Source of the DNA: JACVRX01 sp963819885
Lineage (GTDB): Bacteria > Actinomycetota > Actinomycetes > Jiangellales > Jiangellaceae
Length of the DNA stretch: 64,000 nucleotides
Assembly: GCA_963819885.1 (NCBI GenBank)
Contig: CAWFXV010000031.1
Coordinates: 1-64,000, forward strand
Direction of reading: 5' to 3'
In this document: positions 17,301 through 25,656 of the stretch, piece after piece
How positions within the stretch are numbered: position 1 is the stretch's first letter
How the letters are laid out: each line of letters begins with the position of its first letter
The notes under the pieces: model-generated
What the model saw: the letters and a program-made list of their open reading frames with translations, nothing else
Database searches by the model: none
Told to the model about the DNA's origin: nothing
Translations under genes and position numbers: made by a program

Positions 17301-18104
17301 ATGACGCCCGCCACCTCTGGCGCCGCGGATGCGCTGGCTTCGTACTATTCATCGACCGCGGAGGCGTACGAGCAGCAGTGGGCAGCCGCGTTGCATCCCG
17401 CCGCCGTCCAATTGCTCGACCGCCTGCCGCTTTCCTCGGCCCGTCGAGTGCTCGATCTCGGAACCGGTGTCGGCACCCTGCTGCCCGCAGTTCAGCGGGT
17501 TGCTCCATCGGGGCTCGTCGTCGCGGCCGATCGGGCCGAGGGCATGCTGCGGCGTGCACCGGCGGAATACGCCCGCGTGGTAGCAGACGCAGCGCAGCTG
17601 CCGTTTGCCGCCGGCTCCTACGACGTGGTCGTGATGGCGTTCATGCTGTTCCACCTGCCCCGACCCGAGGCGGCGCTACGCGAGGTCCGGCGCGTACTCC
17701 GCGCCGGCGGCGCCATCGGTCTGACGACCTGGGGCCAGGACGTTGTCGTTCCCGCGGTGGATGTCTGGAACGACGAGCTCGACCGGCTTGGCGCCCCGCA
17801 GGCGGCCCCCCTCATCGCCCGGCACGAACTCATGGATTCCCCGGCAAAGGTGCGAGCCCTGCTCCACGACGCTGGGTACGGCGAGATCCGGGCGGAGGTC
17901 ATTCCCTGGTCGCACCAGCCCAGCTCCGAGGAGTTCGTTGCGCGGCATACCGTCCTCGGTGTTACGGGCCGGCGCCTCGCCGGCCTGGAGCCGGCCGCCC
18001 GGACCGACTTTCTCCGCCGGGTGCGGTCCCGACTCGACAAGCTGGCCGCGGCGGACTTCGTCGACGAGAGTGAGGTCATCGCCGCGACGGCGATCACGCC
18101 TTGA
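17301..18104 (+). CDS. Class I SAM-dependent methyltransferase
   Basis: A 267-residue methyltransferase. Motif I is VLDLGTGVGTLLPAV, the acidic motif II is VAADRAEGML, and VADAAQLPFAAGSYDVVVMAFMLFHLPRP is the UbiE-like middle region. The C-terminal third is helical and probably binds the substrate. The ATG at 17301 has AAGGAAG at 17284-17290; an in-frame ATG at 17256 would add 15 residues. Substrate unknown. The neighbouring flavin monooxygenase is convergent, so no operon link is implied. Confidence 0.82.
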   Translation: MTPATSGAADALASYYSSTAEAYEQQWAAALHPAAVQLLDRLPLSSARRVLDLGTGVGTLLPAVQRVAPSGLVVAADRAEGMLRRAPAEYARVVADAAQLPFAAGSYDVVVMAFMLFHLPRPEAALREVRRVLRAGGAIGLTTWGQDVVVPAVDVWNDELDRLGAPQAAPLIARHELMDSPAKVRALLHDAGYGEIRAEVIPWSHQPSSEEFVARHTVLGVTGRRLAGLEPAARTDFLRRVRSRLDKLAAADFVDESEVIAATAITP

Positions 18105-18157
18105 GCGGTGGCGTACGTCGCGCTGCGCGCCGACGGTTCTTCGTCCCGGCGGAGGGA

Positions 18158-19780
18158 TCACACTGGCGAGATACCCAAGCGGGCCAGGTAGGCCCGGGTA
18201 CCGGTGAGGTCGGCGCCCGCCCGGTAGGCCACATAGCCATCCGGCCGCACCAAGTAATGCTTCGCATCGTCGTCGACGATCCGTAGGCGGCGCAGTGCCT
18301 GGCCAGTGTGGTCGACCAGATCCTGACGGCGATCGGCGTCCCGAGTCAGCCGATGCACGTTGACCGATCGCGCGGCGGCGAATCCAGCATCGGTCACGGC
18401 TGTCCAGGCCGCAGCAGGTCCGCACAACAGGATGTGAAATCCGGGCGCCGCTAGCGCCTGGTGCAACGTGCCCGGCCGGCCCTGGTGGGTAATCGGCGCG
18501 TCCGGAAGGCGATCTCCGGCCCGAGGTCCGCGACGCGGCACGTCCGGTCCGTCCACAGATAGCGGGCTGTTGCGGTAGCGCACACCGAGCTGAGACACCA
18601 TACGGAACCCGTATCCGCGGACCGCCCTGCCGTGGAGCACGAGCGGGGCGAGCCACGGCACGATCTGAGCTCGAACGAAACCAAGCACCGGATTTCGAGA
18701 AGTGCCGACCGTGAACACCCGGTCAGTGAAACGCAGGACCGTACGGCCCACCGGTGCCCGCTCGGGTTCGTAGCTGTCCAGCAGCGCAGGATCGGCGTCA
18801 CCCATGGCAACCAGCCCTAGCTTCCAGCCCAGATTGACCGAGTCCTGGATGCCGGTGTTCATGCCCTGCGCGCCGGCTGGGCTATGGATGTGCGCGGCAT
18901 CGCCGGCCAGGAACACCCGACCGGCTCGATAGTGGGCGGCTCCCCGGTTGTGCAGCCGGAAGTTGGTCATCCACACCGGATCACGCAACCGGACCGGCAT
19001 CGTTGCATACGCATCCACCAGAGCCTGCACTTCGTCCAGCGTGAGGTTGGCCCCTGGCTCCACTGCGTCTGGCCGCATCGCCAGGATTCGCCAGGTTGCC
19101 GGCGATCCCAACGGAAAGAAGAACAGGATGCCGCTCAGTGAGATGAACGCATGGACGACATCGGGCTCGATGCCGTCAGCCTCCAGGTCGGCGAGGACGA
19201 ACGTCTGCGGGTAGGCGCTTCCCGCGAACGCGATGCCTGCCTGCTCGCGCACGGTGCTGTGTGCGCCGTCGCACCCGACCACGTATCGGGCGCTGATCCG
19301 CTCGTCTCGCCCGTCGCCGTCCCGCAACAGACACGAGACGGAACGGCTGGACTGAACCAGTTCGATGAGCTCCACCCCGCGCTCGATCGTTCCGCCGCGG
19401 CGTGTCACGGACTCGCCGAGGATCCGTTCGGTTTCCGCCTGTGACACGAACAGCAGGTACGGATACGCGGTGTCGTCGACGCCGAGGTCGAACAGGCGAA
19501 CCGGAACGACCCGACGGGGGAAATGCAGTTGCGCCCGGACCGCCCGGTTGCCGCATTCGATCAACTCGTCGGTTACCCCGAGCCCAGCGAGAACCTCCAA
19601 CGAGCGCGGCTGCACGCCCAAAGCACGCGATTCGTGAACCCGGTCGAGCACGCGATCGACGAGCCGGAAACGAACCCCGTACACCGCCAGCTGTGCGGCC
19701 AACGTGAGGCCAGTCGGACCAGCGCCCACGATCAGCACATCGATGTCGGGCTCGGCCGGCTCAGCCAGGTCACCGGACAC
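18158..19780 (-). CDS. FAD-dependent aromatic monooxygenase
   Basis: A 540-residue group A flavin monooxygenase of the PheA/TfdB or rifampicin-monooxygenase-like type. The FAD dinucleotide loop is VLIVGAGPTGLTLA, the DG motif is YVVGCDGAHSTVREQAG and the GD motif is LAGDAAHIHSPAGAQGMNTG. A thioredoxin-like C-terminal region (FHILLCGPAAAWTAV) fits the phenol hydroxylase subfamily. The start is likely GTG 19780 (VSGDLAEPAEP); a TTG nine bases earlier is possible. It would hydroxylate an aromatic compound using NAD(P)H and O2. Sole intact gene of such a pathway nearby; downstream convergent methyltransferase. Confidence 0.87.
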   Translation of the reverse strand: MSGDLAEPAEPDIDVLIVGAGPTGLTLAAQLAVYGVRFRLVDRVLDRVHESRALGVQPRSLEVLAGLGVTDELIECGNRAVRAQLHFPRRVVPVRLFDLGVDDTAYPYLLFVSQAETERILGESVTRRGGTIERGVELIELVQSSRSVSCLLRDGDGRDERISARYVVGCDGAHSTVREQAGIAFAGSAYPQTFVLADLEADGIEPDVVHAFISLSGILFFFPLGSPATWRILAMRPDAVEPGANLTLDEVQALVDAYATMPVRLRDPVWMTNFRLHNRGAAHYRAGRVFLAGDAAHIHSPAGAQGMNTGIQDSVNLGWKLGLVAMGDADPALLDSYEPERAPVGRTVLRFTDRVFTVGTSRNPVLGFVRAQIVPWLAPLVLHGRAVRGYGFRMVSQLGVRYRNSPLSVDGPDVPRRGPRAGDRLPDAPITHQGRPGTLHQALAAPGFHILLCGPAAAWTAVTDAGFAAARSVNVHRLTRDADRRQDLVDHTGQALRRLRIVDDDAKHYLVRPDGYVAYRAGADLTGTRAYLARLGISPV

Positions 19781-19802
19781 GAGCAGCAACCTAATCGACC
19801 AG

Positions 19803-20060
19803 CTATAGCCCGATGATCGCGTGCAGCAACCAACAGCAGGCGGCGGCCACCAACGCCGCCATCGGAATGGTTAGCACCCACGCCGTCGCGATGTCTCCGG
19901 CATCACCCCAGCGAACGGCGGAGAGCCGACGGGTCGCGCCCACCCCCATGACCGCCGAGGTGATCGTCTGGGTCGTCGAGATCGGGGCGGCGAAGACGAA
20001 CGCCTCGGCGAGCAGGTGGACAGCACCAGGCTGGCGCCGATCACAGCCCCGGCAGATTCG
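19803..20060 (-). pseudogene. 3' remnant of a Pit phosphate transporter gene
   Basis: The last 65 or so codons of a PiT-family inorganic phosphate transporter survive. APISTTQTITSAVMGVGATRRLSAVRWG is the conserved C-terminal signature, followed by one membrane segment and the stop. Just upstream, in another frame, the preceding part (PESAGAVIGASLVLST) is recognisable, so at least one frameshift separates the pieces. The rest of the transporter (over 250 residues) is absent; its place is taken by the kinase gene, whose 3' end overlaps the remnant by about 20 bp. Non-functional. It indicates loss of a low-affinity phosphate transporter. Confidence 0.75.
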
Positions 20061-21697
20061 GGGGACCGGAACCCGGAGCCCAGGATGTGCCATAGCTGTC
20101 CCAGCCGAGCACCAGCACCCACGTCACGACGAGAAAGACACCACCGACGGTCCAGGCCCAGCGTGGGTTCCGATCGATCGGTGCCACCAGCACGTACACG
20201 CCATAACGGAACCGTGCTGTCCCTGGACCGAACCACAGGAGCAGCAAAGCCAACACGCCGCCCAAGAGGTACGGACCGCGGACGTCGTTCGGGTTACCCA
20301 TCGCCACGGCAGCGCCGAAGCCGTAACCGGCCAACGACACCCAGAGGCACTGTGCAAGAGCCGGCAGAGCGACGACGACCAGGTCCCACGGCGTGCCGAG
20401 GGCGTTGACCCAGTGGTCACGACGCTGAACCCCACGAGCGACGCGTCGCTCGTTGAGCCGCCACTTCGTGCGCCATGCCACCCGGGCCGCAACGACGACG
20501 ACGAACAGGACGAAGAACCCCAGGTACGGCGCCACGGCGATCGTCATCAGAATCGCCAACGCGATGGCACCGAGGGCTACCCGGCCGGGCCAGGTGCGCA
20601 CCGCTCGGGTTCGTCCAGGCGGGATCGGCTCCTGCGGCGGCAGCGAAGGAGCCCCAGCCGGCCTGGCGGTCGCAACCGGAGCCGCCTCCTGGCGCCGGAC
20701 CGGAACCGCTCGTGCCGTAGAAACCGCCGGAACCGAGGTGGCCGGTCGGGTACCGGCAGGCGTCCCGATGATCGGAGGGGCCGCAACTGACGGCGCCGCC
20801 CATGGGGGCGCCGCCGGCAGGTCCAGCCGCGTCTGAACCGGCGAACGCGGGACGGCAGCGGTGGGGGCAGCGGGCATGACGACGGCCGTCGCATCGTGAT
20901 CACCGTGGACCAGCAGCGTGCCCAGTTCCTTGACGGTCGGACGTCGCTCGGGCTCGACGGCAAGGGCTCGGTGCAGGATGGCGACGAGATGCGAGGGCAC
21001 CCCGGCCAGATCGTGGTCGCCACGACGGATGCGGTCCAGGACGGCTGAATCCGGACCGGTTCCGAAGGGCGGGCGGCCAGTGGCGGCGAACGCGACGGTG
21101 GCCGCCCAGCCGTGCACGTCTGTCGCCGGCGATGGAGGGGCGCCCTCGATCGTCTCCGGAGCGAGATATCCCGGGGTCCCGATGACCAATCCGGTCGCCG
21201 TCAGCCTCGTCTCGTCAACGGCACGGGCCAGTCCGAAGTCGATGAGGACCGGTCCTTCTTCGGCCAGCACGACATTGCCCGGCTTGACGTCCCGATGGAC
21301 CACGCCCACTCCGTGCACGCTCGCGAGGGCCTCGGCAAGACCGGCTGAGAGCCGGCCCAGGGCGGGGAACCGAAGCGGCCCATGGTCAGCTACCGCCCGG
21401 TCGAGCGACGGGCCACGCACATAGCGAGTGACGACATATGGCGGATCGCTCTCGACGTCGGCGTCCAGGACCTCCGCAATGCGAGGTCCCCGGACCCGAG
21501 ACAACGCTGCGACCTCTCGGCCGAACCGGGTCCGACCGTCGTGTCCGCCGACCAGCCAGGGCCGCAGCGCCTTGACGGCAACCAGCGCGCCGCTGGGCGC
21601 GACCGCGAGGTGCACGACACCCATGCCGCCCTCGCCGATCTGCTCGACGAGGCGGTAGGGACCAAGCCACTGCGGCTCGGTCGTCGGGGCATTCACC
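20041..21697 (-). CDS. Membrane Ser/Thr protein kinase (PknB-like)
   Basis: A 551-residue protein. The kinase domain is at about residues 10-260: glycine loop IGEGGMGVVHLA, catalytic Lys in VAVKALRP, VVHRDVKPGNVVL, LIDFGLARA and GTPGYLAPETIEG. A Pro/Ala-rich linker of about 110 residues follows, then four predicted membrane segments near the C-terminus. There are no PASTA repeats, so the sensor differs from PknB itself. Start: GTG 21697 (VNAPTTEPQWLGPYRL); a GTG at 21717 is possible. No phosphatase or FHA gene lies next to it. The 3' end abuts the Pit remnant. Confidence 0.88.
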
Positions 21698-21777
21698 AGA
21701 CGACGGTACCCGCCCACCCTGGCCGCACGCCGGGTCGGGCCGCGTTTGCCTCTGCCGAGAGCGGGAAGTGATGCGGC

Positions 21778-21999
21778 ATGTCGACTACCCCAGAACCGCC
21801 GTTGCCGCCGCTTCCGCCGAATGAGCCGCGCCCGCCGTCGCCGGATCCAAACCCGCAGCCCGGCCCGCCCGAACCGATGCCCCCGGGACCCGCTCCGGAT
21901 CAGCCGGTTCCGCCGGCCCCGACTCCGGAACCTGGCCCGCTGCCACCCACGCCGGGCCCTGGTCCAGGGCCATTCGTTCCGCCGACGCCAGACCTCTGA
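21778..21999 (+). CDS. Proline-rich small protein (uncertain)
   Basis: A 73-residue frame, more than half proline, with Gly/Pro/Glu/Asp filling the rest and an MSTTPEPPLPPLPP start. The ATG at 21778 has GGGAAG upstream. Its last 100 bp overlap, on the opposite strand, the 3' end of the phosphotransferase gene, which reads the same DNA as a Gly-rich tail. A short proline-rich actinobacterial protein is plausible, because the phosphotransferase domain is already complete before the overlap. It could also be a compositional artefact of CCG-rich DNA. Confidence 0.4.
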   Translation: MSTTPEPPLPPLPPNEPRPPSPDPNPQPGPPEPMPPGPAPDQPVPPAPTPEPGPLPPTPGPGPGPFVPPTPDL

Positions 22000-23234
22000 T
22001 CTGGCCGGCGGACGTCCTGACGCGCGATCAGGTCGAGCGCGTCGCGGAGGCAGACCGTCACGTCGTCACGGTGGTACACCCGCTCGGACGGCTCGATGTT
22101 GCGGCAGAAGTTGGCGTACTGAACCGCACCGGTGACTGCCTGCAACAGTGGCAGCACGTCTAGTGCATCGGAGAGGTCGTCGACGCGAAATGCCGCGGCG
22201 AGGACGCCGATCAAGGTCTTTCTCACCATCCCGGCTTCACCGACGGGTAGCCGTGACGTCAGGCTGCCGATATCGGCCAACGGACTGGCGACCGCGAGGT
22301 CGCCCCAATCGAGCAAAACGCGCTCGCCGGCCGGGCCGGCTCGCCAGTTGCCGGGGTGCGGATCACCGTGGGTGAGGACGTCCGGCAACTCGCCGAGGGG
22401 TGCGAGTCGCGACGGCAGCTCCTCGCACAATCGCGCGACCCCGGCGCTGACCGCAGCGCCCATGGGTCCATTCGGCACGTCGTCGCCGAGAAACCTGGCC
22501 AGGCCGGCCACCAGACTGGCCGTGGTCCGGTCGGCAACAGCGTCGGCGAGCTCGAAGGACACCCTTCGCTCGTACGCCTCGCGATGCAGGTCGATCACCC
22601 GCTGACCAAGGCCGACCACGTCGGCCGCCGACGCGTCCCACAAGTCGACTCCTGGAACGTCGGCGAGCAACGCCATCCGACGGGACGGATCGTGACCCAG
22701 CACCGTTGGAAGTGTTCCGGCAGCGATGTCGAGAACGCTCAGGTGCCCGAGCACATATCCCTCGTCGGCGAGGAATGTCGGCACGGCTTTGAGCCACACC
22801 AGCCCGCCGATGGTCTCCAACTGGACCAGCACGGACAGGTTCCAGGTGCGCTGCTGGCGAGCGCCGACGACCTCGATCCCGTTCTCGCCGAGCGCTGCCG
22901 TCGCCCACGTCACCGCGTCGGCCAATCCGCCGGGCTCAGCCCACCATGCCCGGTTTCGCTGCGACAACAGCGGATCCGGTCCGGCCCAAGCCGGCAGCCG
23001 AGTTGCCGGCGGACGGTCGATCTCCGCCAGATACGTCACCTGTCCGCCCATCACCGAGGACGGGGTGGAGGTCTCGAGCAGCCGCAGGATGGTCACGTCC
23101 TGCCCGACGATTTCCCTGGCAGCGTCGATCACCACAGCGATGTCGGCCCACCACGGGGTCGGCACGCGGAACGGAGGCAGCGTCCCGACAACATCGGCAC
23201 CGTCGGTGAGAACCAGCGTCACGTCGCGGGGCAC
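21900..23234 (-). CDS. Aminoglycoside phosphotransferase (APH) family protein
   Basis: A 444-residue APH/choline-kinase-fold protein. The catalytic loop is LTHGDPHPGNWRAG and the metal-binding loop VLLDWGDLAVASPLADIG. A long N-terminal region precedes the kinase lobe. The GTG at 23234 has GAGAGGAAAAC just upstream. The last 30 or so residues (GVGGTNGPGPGPGVGG...) are a glycine-rich tail lying antisense to the proline-rich frame at 21778, and look like read-through past the natural domain end. Substrate unknown; resistance function should not be assumed. Confidence 0.82.
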   Translation of the reverse strand: MPRDVTLVLTDGADVVGTLPPFRVPTPWWADIAVVIDAAREIVGQDVTILRLLETSTPSSVMGGQVTYLAEIDRPPATRLPAWAGPDPLLSQRNRAWWAEPGGLADAVTWATAALGENGIEVVGARQQRTWNLSVLVQLETIGGLVWLKAVPTFLADEGYVLGHLSVLDIAAGTLPTVLGHDPSRRMALLADVPGVDLWDASAADVVGLGQRVIDLHREAYERRVSFELADAVADRTTASLVAGLARFLGDDVPNGPMGAAVSAGVARLCEELPSRLAPLGELPDVLTHGDPHPGNWRAGPAGERVLLDWGDLAVASPLADIGSLTSRLPVGEAGMVRKTLIGVLAAAFRVDDLSDALDVLPLLQAVTGAVQYANFCRNIEPSERVYHRDDVTVCLRDALDLIARQDVRRPDQRSGVGGTNGPGPGPGVGGSGPGSGVGAGGTG

Positions 23235-23262
23235 GTTTTCCTCTCACGCAGAGTGTGGATCA

Positions 23263-23649
23263 TCAAATCCGTGCGCAGATCATGACGGCGTTGCCCTCTG
23301 GGTCGGCGACGTAGGCCATCCGCTCTCGCCAGGGCTGATCCGCCGGTTCGTACAAAACGGCGTAACCCGCAGCACGCAACTGCGCGACGGCCTCGTCGAC
23401 GTCGTCGGTATAGACACAGAGCTCGAACGCATGGGCACCCGGTCGCATCGGCAGCCCGTGGTACGGCGGGGTAGCGCCGTGGGTGGCAAGCGCCAGCCCG
23501 GAGTTGTCCGTCAGCGTGAGCGACACGAACGTCGGCTCGTCTGGTGGGAATCGGAAGGTCTCGGACATCCCCAAGGCGTCTCGGTAGAAAGCCAACGCCT
23601 TCGGCAAGTCCGCGGTGTAGATGATCGGGAACGCCTCGCGGTAGGTCAT
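23263..23649 (-). CDS. VOC (glyoxalase-fold) family protein
   Basis: A 128-residue VOC protein made of two beta-alpha-beta3 modules: PIIYTADLPKALAFYRDALG opens the first, and HAFELCVYTDDVDEAVAQLRAAGY and MAYVADPEGNAVMIC mark the second. Metal ligands of the type H/E...E are partly visible (the C-terminal Glu position reads DPEGN). The ATG at 23649 is preceded by AGAGAG. It follows the phosphotransferase gene in transcription order upstream (29 bp gap). Members include bleomycin-resistance-like and dioxygenase-like proteins; function unknown. Confidence 0.83.
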   Translation of the reverse strand: MTYREAFPIIYTADLPKALAFYRDALGMSETFRFPPDEPTFVSLTLTDNSGLALATHGATPPYHGLPMRPGAHAFELCVYTDDVDEAVAQLRAAGYAVLYEPADQPWRERMAYVADPEGNAVMICARI

Positions 23650-23720
23650 GGCGCGAGCTTCTCTCTGTCGCGCCGCCGAGGCCAATTGGAAAGGCAAGCT
23701 TCGGCCCGGCCGAGGCGGCT

Positions 23721-23814
23721 GATCGGAAGTAGAGGAGGATCAACTGCAGGTACCGGCTGCTCGACCTGGGCAAATTCGCGCTGCGGATTGGTTGGTCCTC
23801 CCGTACTTCCGATC
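23721..23814. repeat. Long imperfect inverted repeat with inner hairpins
   Basis: A 24-nt arm at 23721-23744 (begins GATCGGAAGTAGAGGAGGA) is the reverse complement of 23791-23814 with three mismatches. The 46-nt interior can itself fold: CAGGT (23747-23751) with ACCTG (23764-23768), and AATTCGC (23773-23779) with GCGGATT (23783-23789). The whole can be drawn as a three-way junction. It lies between divergent genes (VOC and ung), so it is not an ordinary terminator. Candidates: small palindromic mobile element, structured RNA, or attachment-like site. Confidence 0.65.
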
Positions 23815-23878
23815 GGCCGTCGTCGGCAGGCAACGGACGATTCGAGCACGAGGTCCCGGCCCACTAGGGTGTGGCGCC

Positions 23879-24556
23879 ATGTCGGGACAGCCGCTGCGCG
23901 AGCTGGTCGACGCAGGGTGGGCCGACGCCCTCGACCCGGTCGCGGATCGGATCGCGGCCATGGGGGACTTCCTCCGGGCCGAGCTTGCGGCGGGTCGGTC
24001 GTATCTGCCGGCCGGGTCGAACGTGCTGCGCGCTTTCACCCAGCCCTTCGAGGACGTGCGGGTGTTGATTGTTGGTCAGGACCCGTATCCGACGCCGGGG
24101 CACGCCGTCGGACTCAGCTTCTCGGTAGCGCCGCAGGTGCGGCCATTGCCGGGAAGCCTGGTCAACATCTTCCGGGAGTACGTCGACGATCTCGGTTATC
24201 CCGAGCCGAGCACCGGCGACCTGTCACCGTGGGCAGAACACGGCGTCCTCCTTCTCAACCGGGCCCTGACGGTTGCCCCCCATCGGCCGGCGGCACATCG
24301 CGGCAAGGGCTGGGAGGAGGTCACCGACCAGGCGATCCGTGGCTTGGCAGGCCGTGGTACTCCACTGGTGGCGATCTTGTGGGGACGGGATGCACGAAAC
24401 CTCCGACCCCTGCTCGGCGCCGTGCCGTGCATCGAGTCCGCGCACCCGAGCCCGATGTCCGCGCGGAGCGGCTTCTTCGGTTCCCGGCCGTTCAGTCGAG
24501 CGAATCAGCTGTTGGCCGGTCAGGGCGCGGAGCCGGTCGACTGGAAGCTGCCCTGA
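23879..24556 (+). CDS. ung: Uracil-DNA glycosylase, family 1
   Basis: A 225-residue UDG. The water-activating loop is LIVGQDPYPTPGHAVGL (catalytic Asp in GQDPY) and the Leu-intercalation/His loop is SAHPSPMSARSGFFGSRPFSRAN. Full family length. It removes uracil from DNA. The ATG at 23879 is the only start keeping the product at normal size; a weak ribosome site precedes it. Monocistronic by context: divergent inverted-repeat element upstream, convergent VOC fragments downstream. Confidence 0.93.
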   Translation: MSGQPLRELVDAGWADALDPVADRIAAMGDFLRAELAAGRSYLPAGSNVLRAFTQPFEDVRVLIVGQDPYPTPGHAVGLSFSVAPQVRPLPGSLVNIFREYVDDLGYPEPSTGDLSPWAEHGVLLLNRALTVAPHRPAAHRGKGWEEVTDQAIRGLAGRGTPLVAILWGRDARNLRPLLGAVPCIESAHPSPMSARSGFFGSRPFSRANQLLAGQGAEPVDWKLP

Positions 24557-24567
24557 ACCCAGCGCAG

Positions 24568-24785
24568 TCAGTCCTCCGAGGCAGCCCGCTCGAGGTCACT
24601 GCGCTCCACGCAGAATTCGTTGCCTTCGATATCTGCCATCGTCACCCAGCCCGAGCCGTCTGGACGCCGATGATCGCCCACGACGGTGGCGCCGATTTCC
24701 CGCAGCCGTTCGGCCTCGTCGTCGCGGCGAATCCCCCGCGGCTGAAGGTCGAGGTGAAGCCGGTTCTTCACGGTCTTCCCTCCGG
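24568..24785 (-). pseudogene. C-terminal half of a split VOC gene
   Basis: Reading leftward from about 24785, KTVKNRLHLDLQPRG through WVTMADIEGNEFCVER is the second beta-alpha-beta3 module of a VOC protein. It aligns with the second half of the intact neighbour at 24794-25147 (KTLKNRLHLDFRP, WIVLSDPEGNEFCV). It has no own start: the open frame merely continues out of the neighbour's 3' end. The missing first module is found beyond the intact gene at 25147-25359. At both breakpoints the forward strand reads CCCTCCGG (24778-24785 and 25184-25191). Confidence 0.72.
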
Positions 24786-24793
24786 TGAGGGCG

Positions 24794-25147
24794 CTATGAG
24801 TGACGGGACGAGAGCACACAGAATTCGTTGCCTTCCGGATCGCTCAGAACGATCCATGACTGCTCGCCCTGGCCGACGTCGGCGTGGCTGGCACCGAGAT
24901 CGAGGAGGCGAGCCACGGCGGCGTCCCGGTCGTCCGGCCGGAAGTCGAGGTGCAGACGGTTCTTGAGGGTCTTCGGCTCCGGGACGCGAGCGAACAGGAG
25001 TCCAGGCAGCCGGTCCGGCGCGGGCCGGATCTCGAACTCCTCCGGGTCGTCGTTGACCACGACCCACTCCAGAGCAGCCGCCCACCATCGGCCCAGCGCG
25101 ACGGGGTCGGCGGCGTCCACGACGACCTGCTCCCACTCCAGCGCCAT
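24794..25147 (-). CDS. VOC family protein, intact
   Basis: A 117-residue VOC protein with both modules: MALEWEQVVVDAADPVALGRWW, then LLFARVPEPKTLKNRLHLDF and SWIVLSDPEGNEFCV. This DUF-type glyoxalase subfamily is common and multi-copy in actinobacteria; substrate unknown. The ATG at 25147 overlaps the TGA ending the N-terminal VOC fragment (TGATG), so the fragment's ribosome site can drive it. The gene sits between the two halves of a related VOC gene, which suggests insertion into it or a duplication/deletion history. Confidence 0.82.
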   Translation of the reverse strand: MALEWEQVVVDAADPVALGRWWAAALEWVVVNDDPEEFEIRPAPDRLPGLLFARVPEPKTLKNRLHLDFRPDDRDAAVARLLDLGASHADVGQGEQSWIVLSDPEGNEFCVLSSRHS

Positions 25148-25359
25148 CACCCCATCGCTCCGTCTCTTCCTTCAGGACGATTACCCTCCGGCACCCGTTG
25201 GAACAGCAGCGTGGGGTTCCCCGCCGATTGGACGACGGCCTCGGGGTCACCGGGCTGGTCGTCCGGGTGCAGCTCACCGTCGAGTACATCCGCCCAGAAC
25301 TGGGCCAGCCGGTAAGGATCGCTGCAGTCGAACGTGACGTGGCGGACGGTGGACGGCAC
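25147..25359 (-). pseudogene. N-terminal half of a split VOC gene
   Basis: A GTG at 25359 with GGAGGAGC upstream opens a 70-codon frame: PSTVRHVTFDCSDPYRLAQF through NPTLLFQRVPEG is a complete first VOC module. After VPEG the frame continues into unrelated NRPEGRDGAMG and stops. Joining VPEG to the KTVKNRLHLD of the fragment at 24568-24785 restores a normal VOC protein (neighbour: FARVPEPKTLKNRLHLD); one base must be gained to keep frame. The module is still translatable because start and ribosome site are intact. Confidence 0.7.
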
Positions 25360-25533
25360 GAGCGAGCTCCTCCGCAGTAATGACAGCGAGTCGCCCATAC
25401 CCTTGTCCGTCCGGACACCGGCGACAACCGGATTTCTCGGACTCCTCGCCGACCGCCGAGCAGCTATCGGCACCACCCCGGGGCTGCTACCCTTGCCGCA
25501 GTTGTTGCAGTTGCAGTTCCACGCACGTTCTCG

Positions 25534-25564
25534 AACGCCCGCGGACGCCACGCTCGCGGGCGTT
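25534..25564 (+). other. Perfect 10-bp hairpin in the cold-shock gene leader
   Basis: AACGCCCGCG (25534-25543) pairs perfectly with CGCGGGCGTT (25555-25564) around an 11-nt loop and is followed by TTGTCG. It lies about 95-125 bases before the csp start, just after a short GTTGCAGTTGCAGTTCC repeat. It could be an attenuator, an RNA thermometer-like leader structure or an upstream terminator. Confidence 0.55.
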
Positions 25565-25656
25565 TGTCGTACGACAGTAGGGACGGGATCTCGGCCGCAG
25601 CAGCGGGGTGGATCCGCACGGCGCGGATCCCACGACGTCCCAGGAGGACACCGAAC

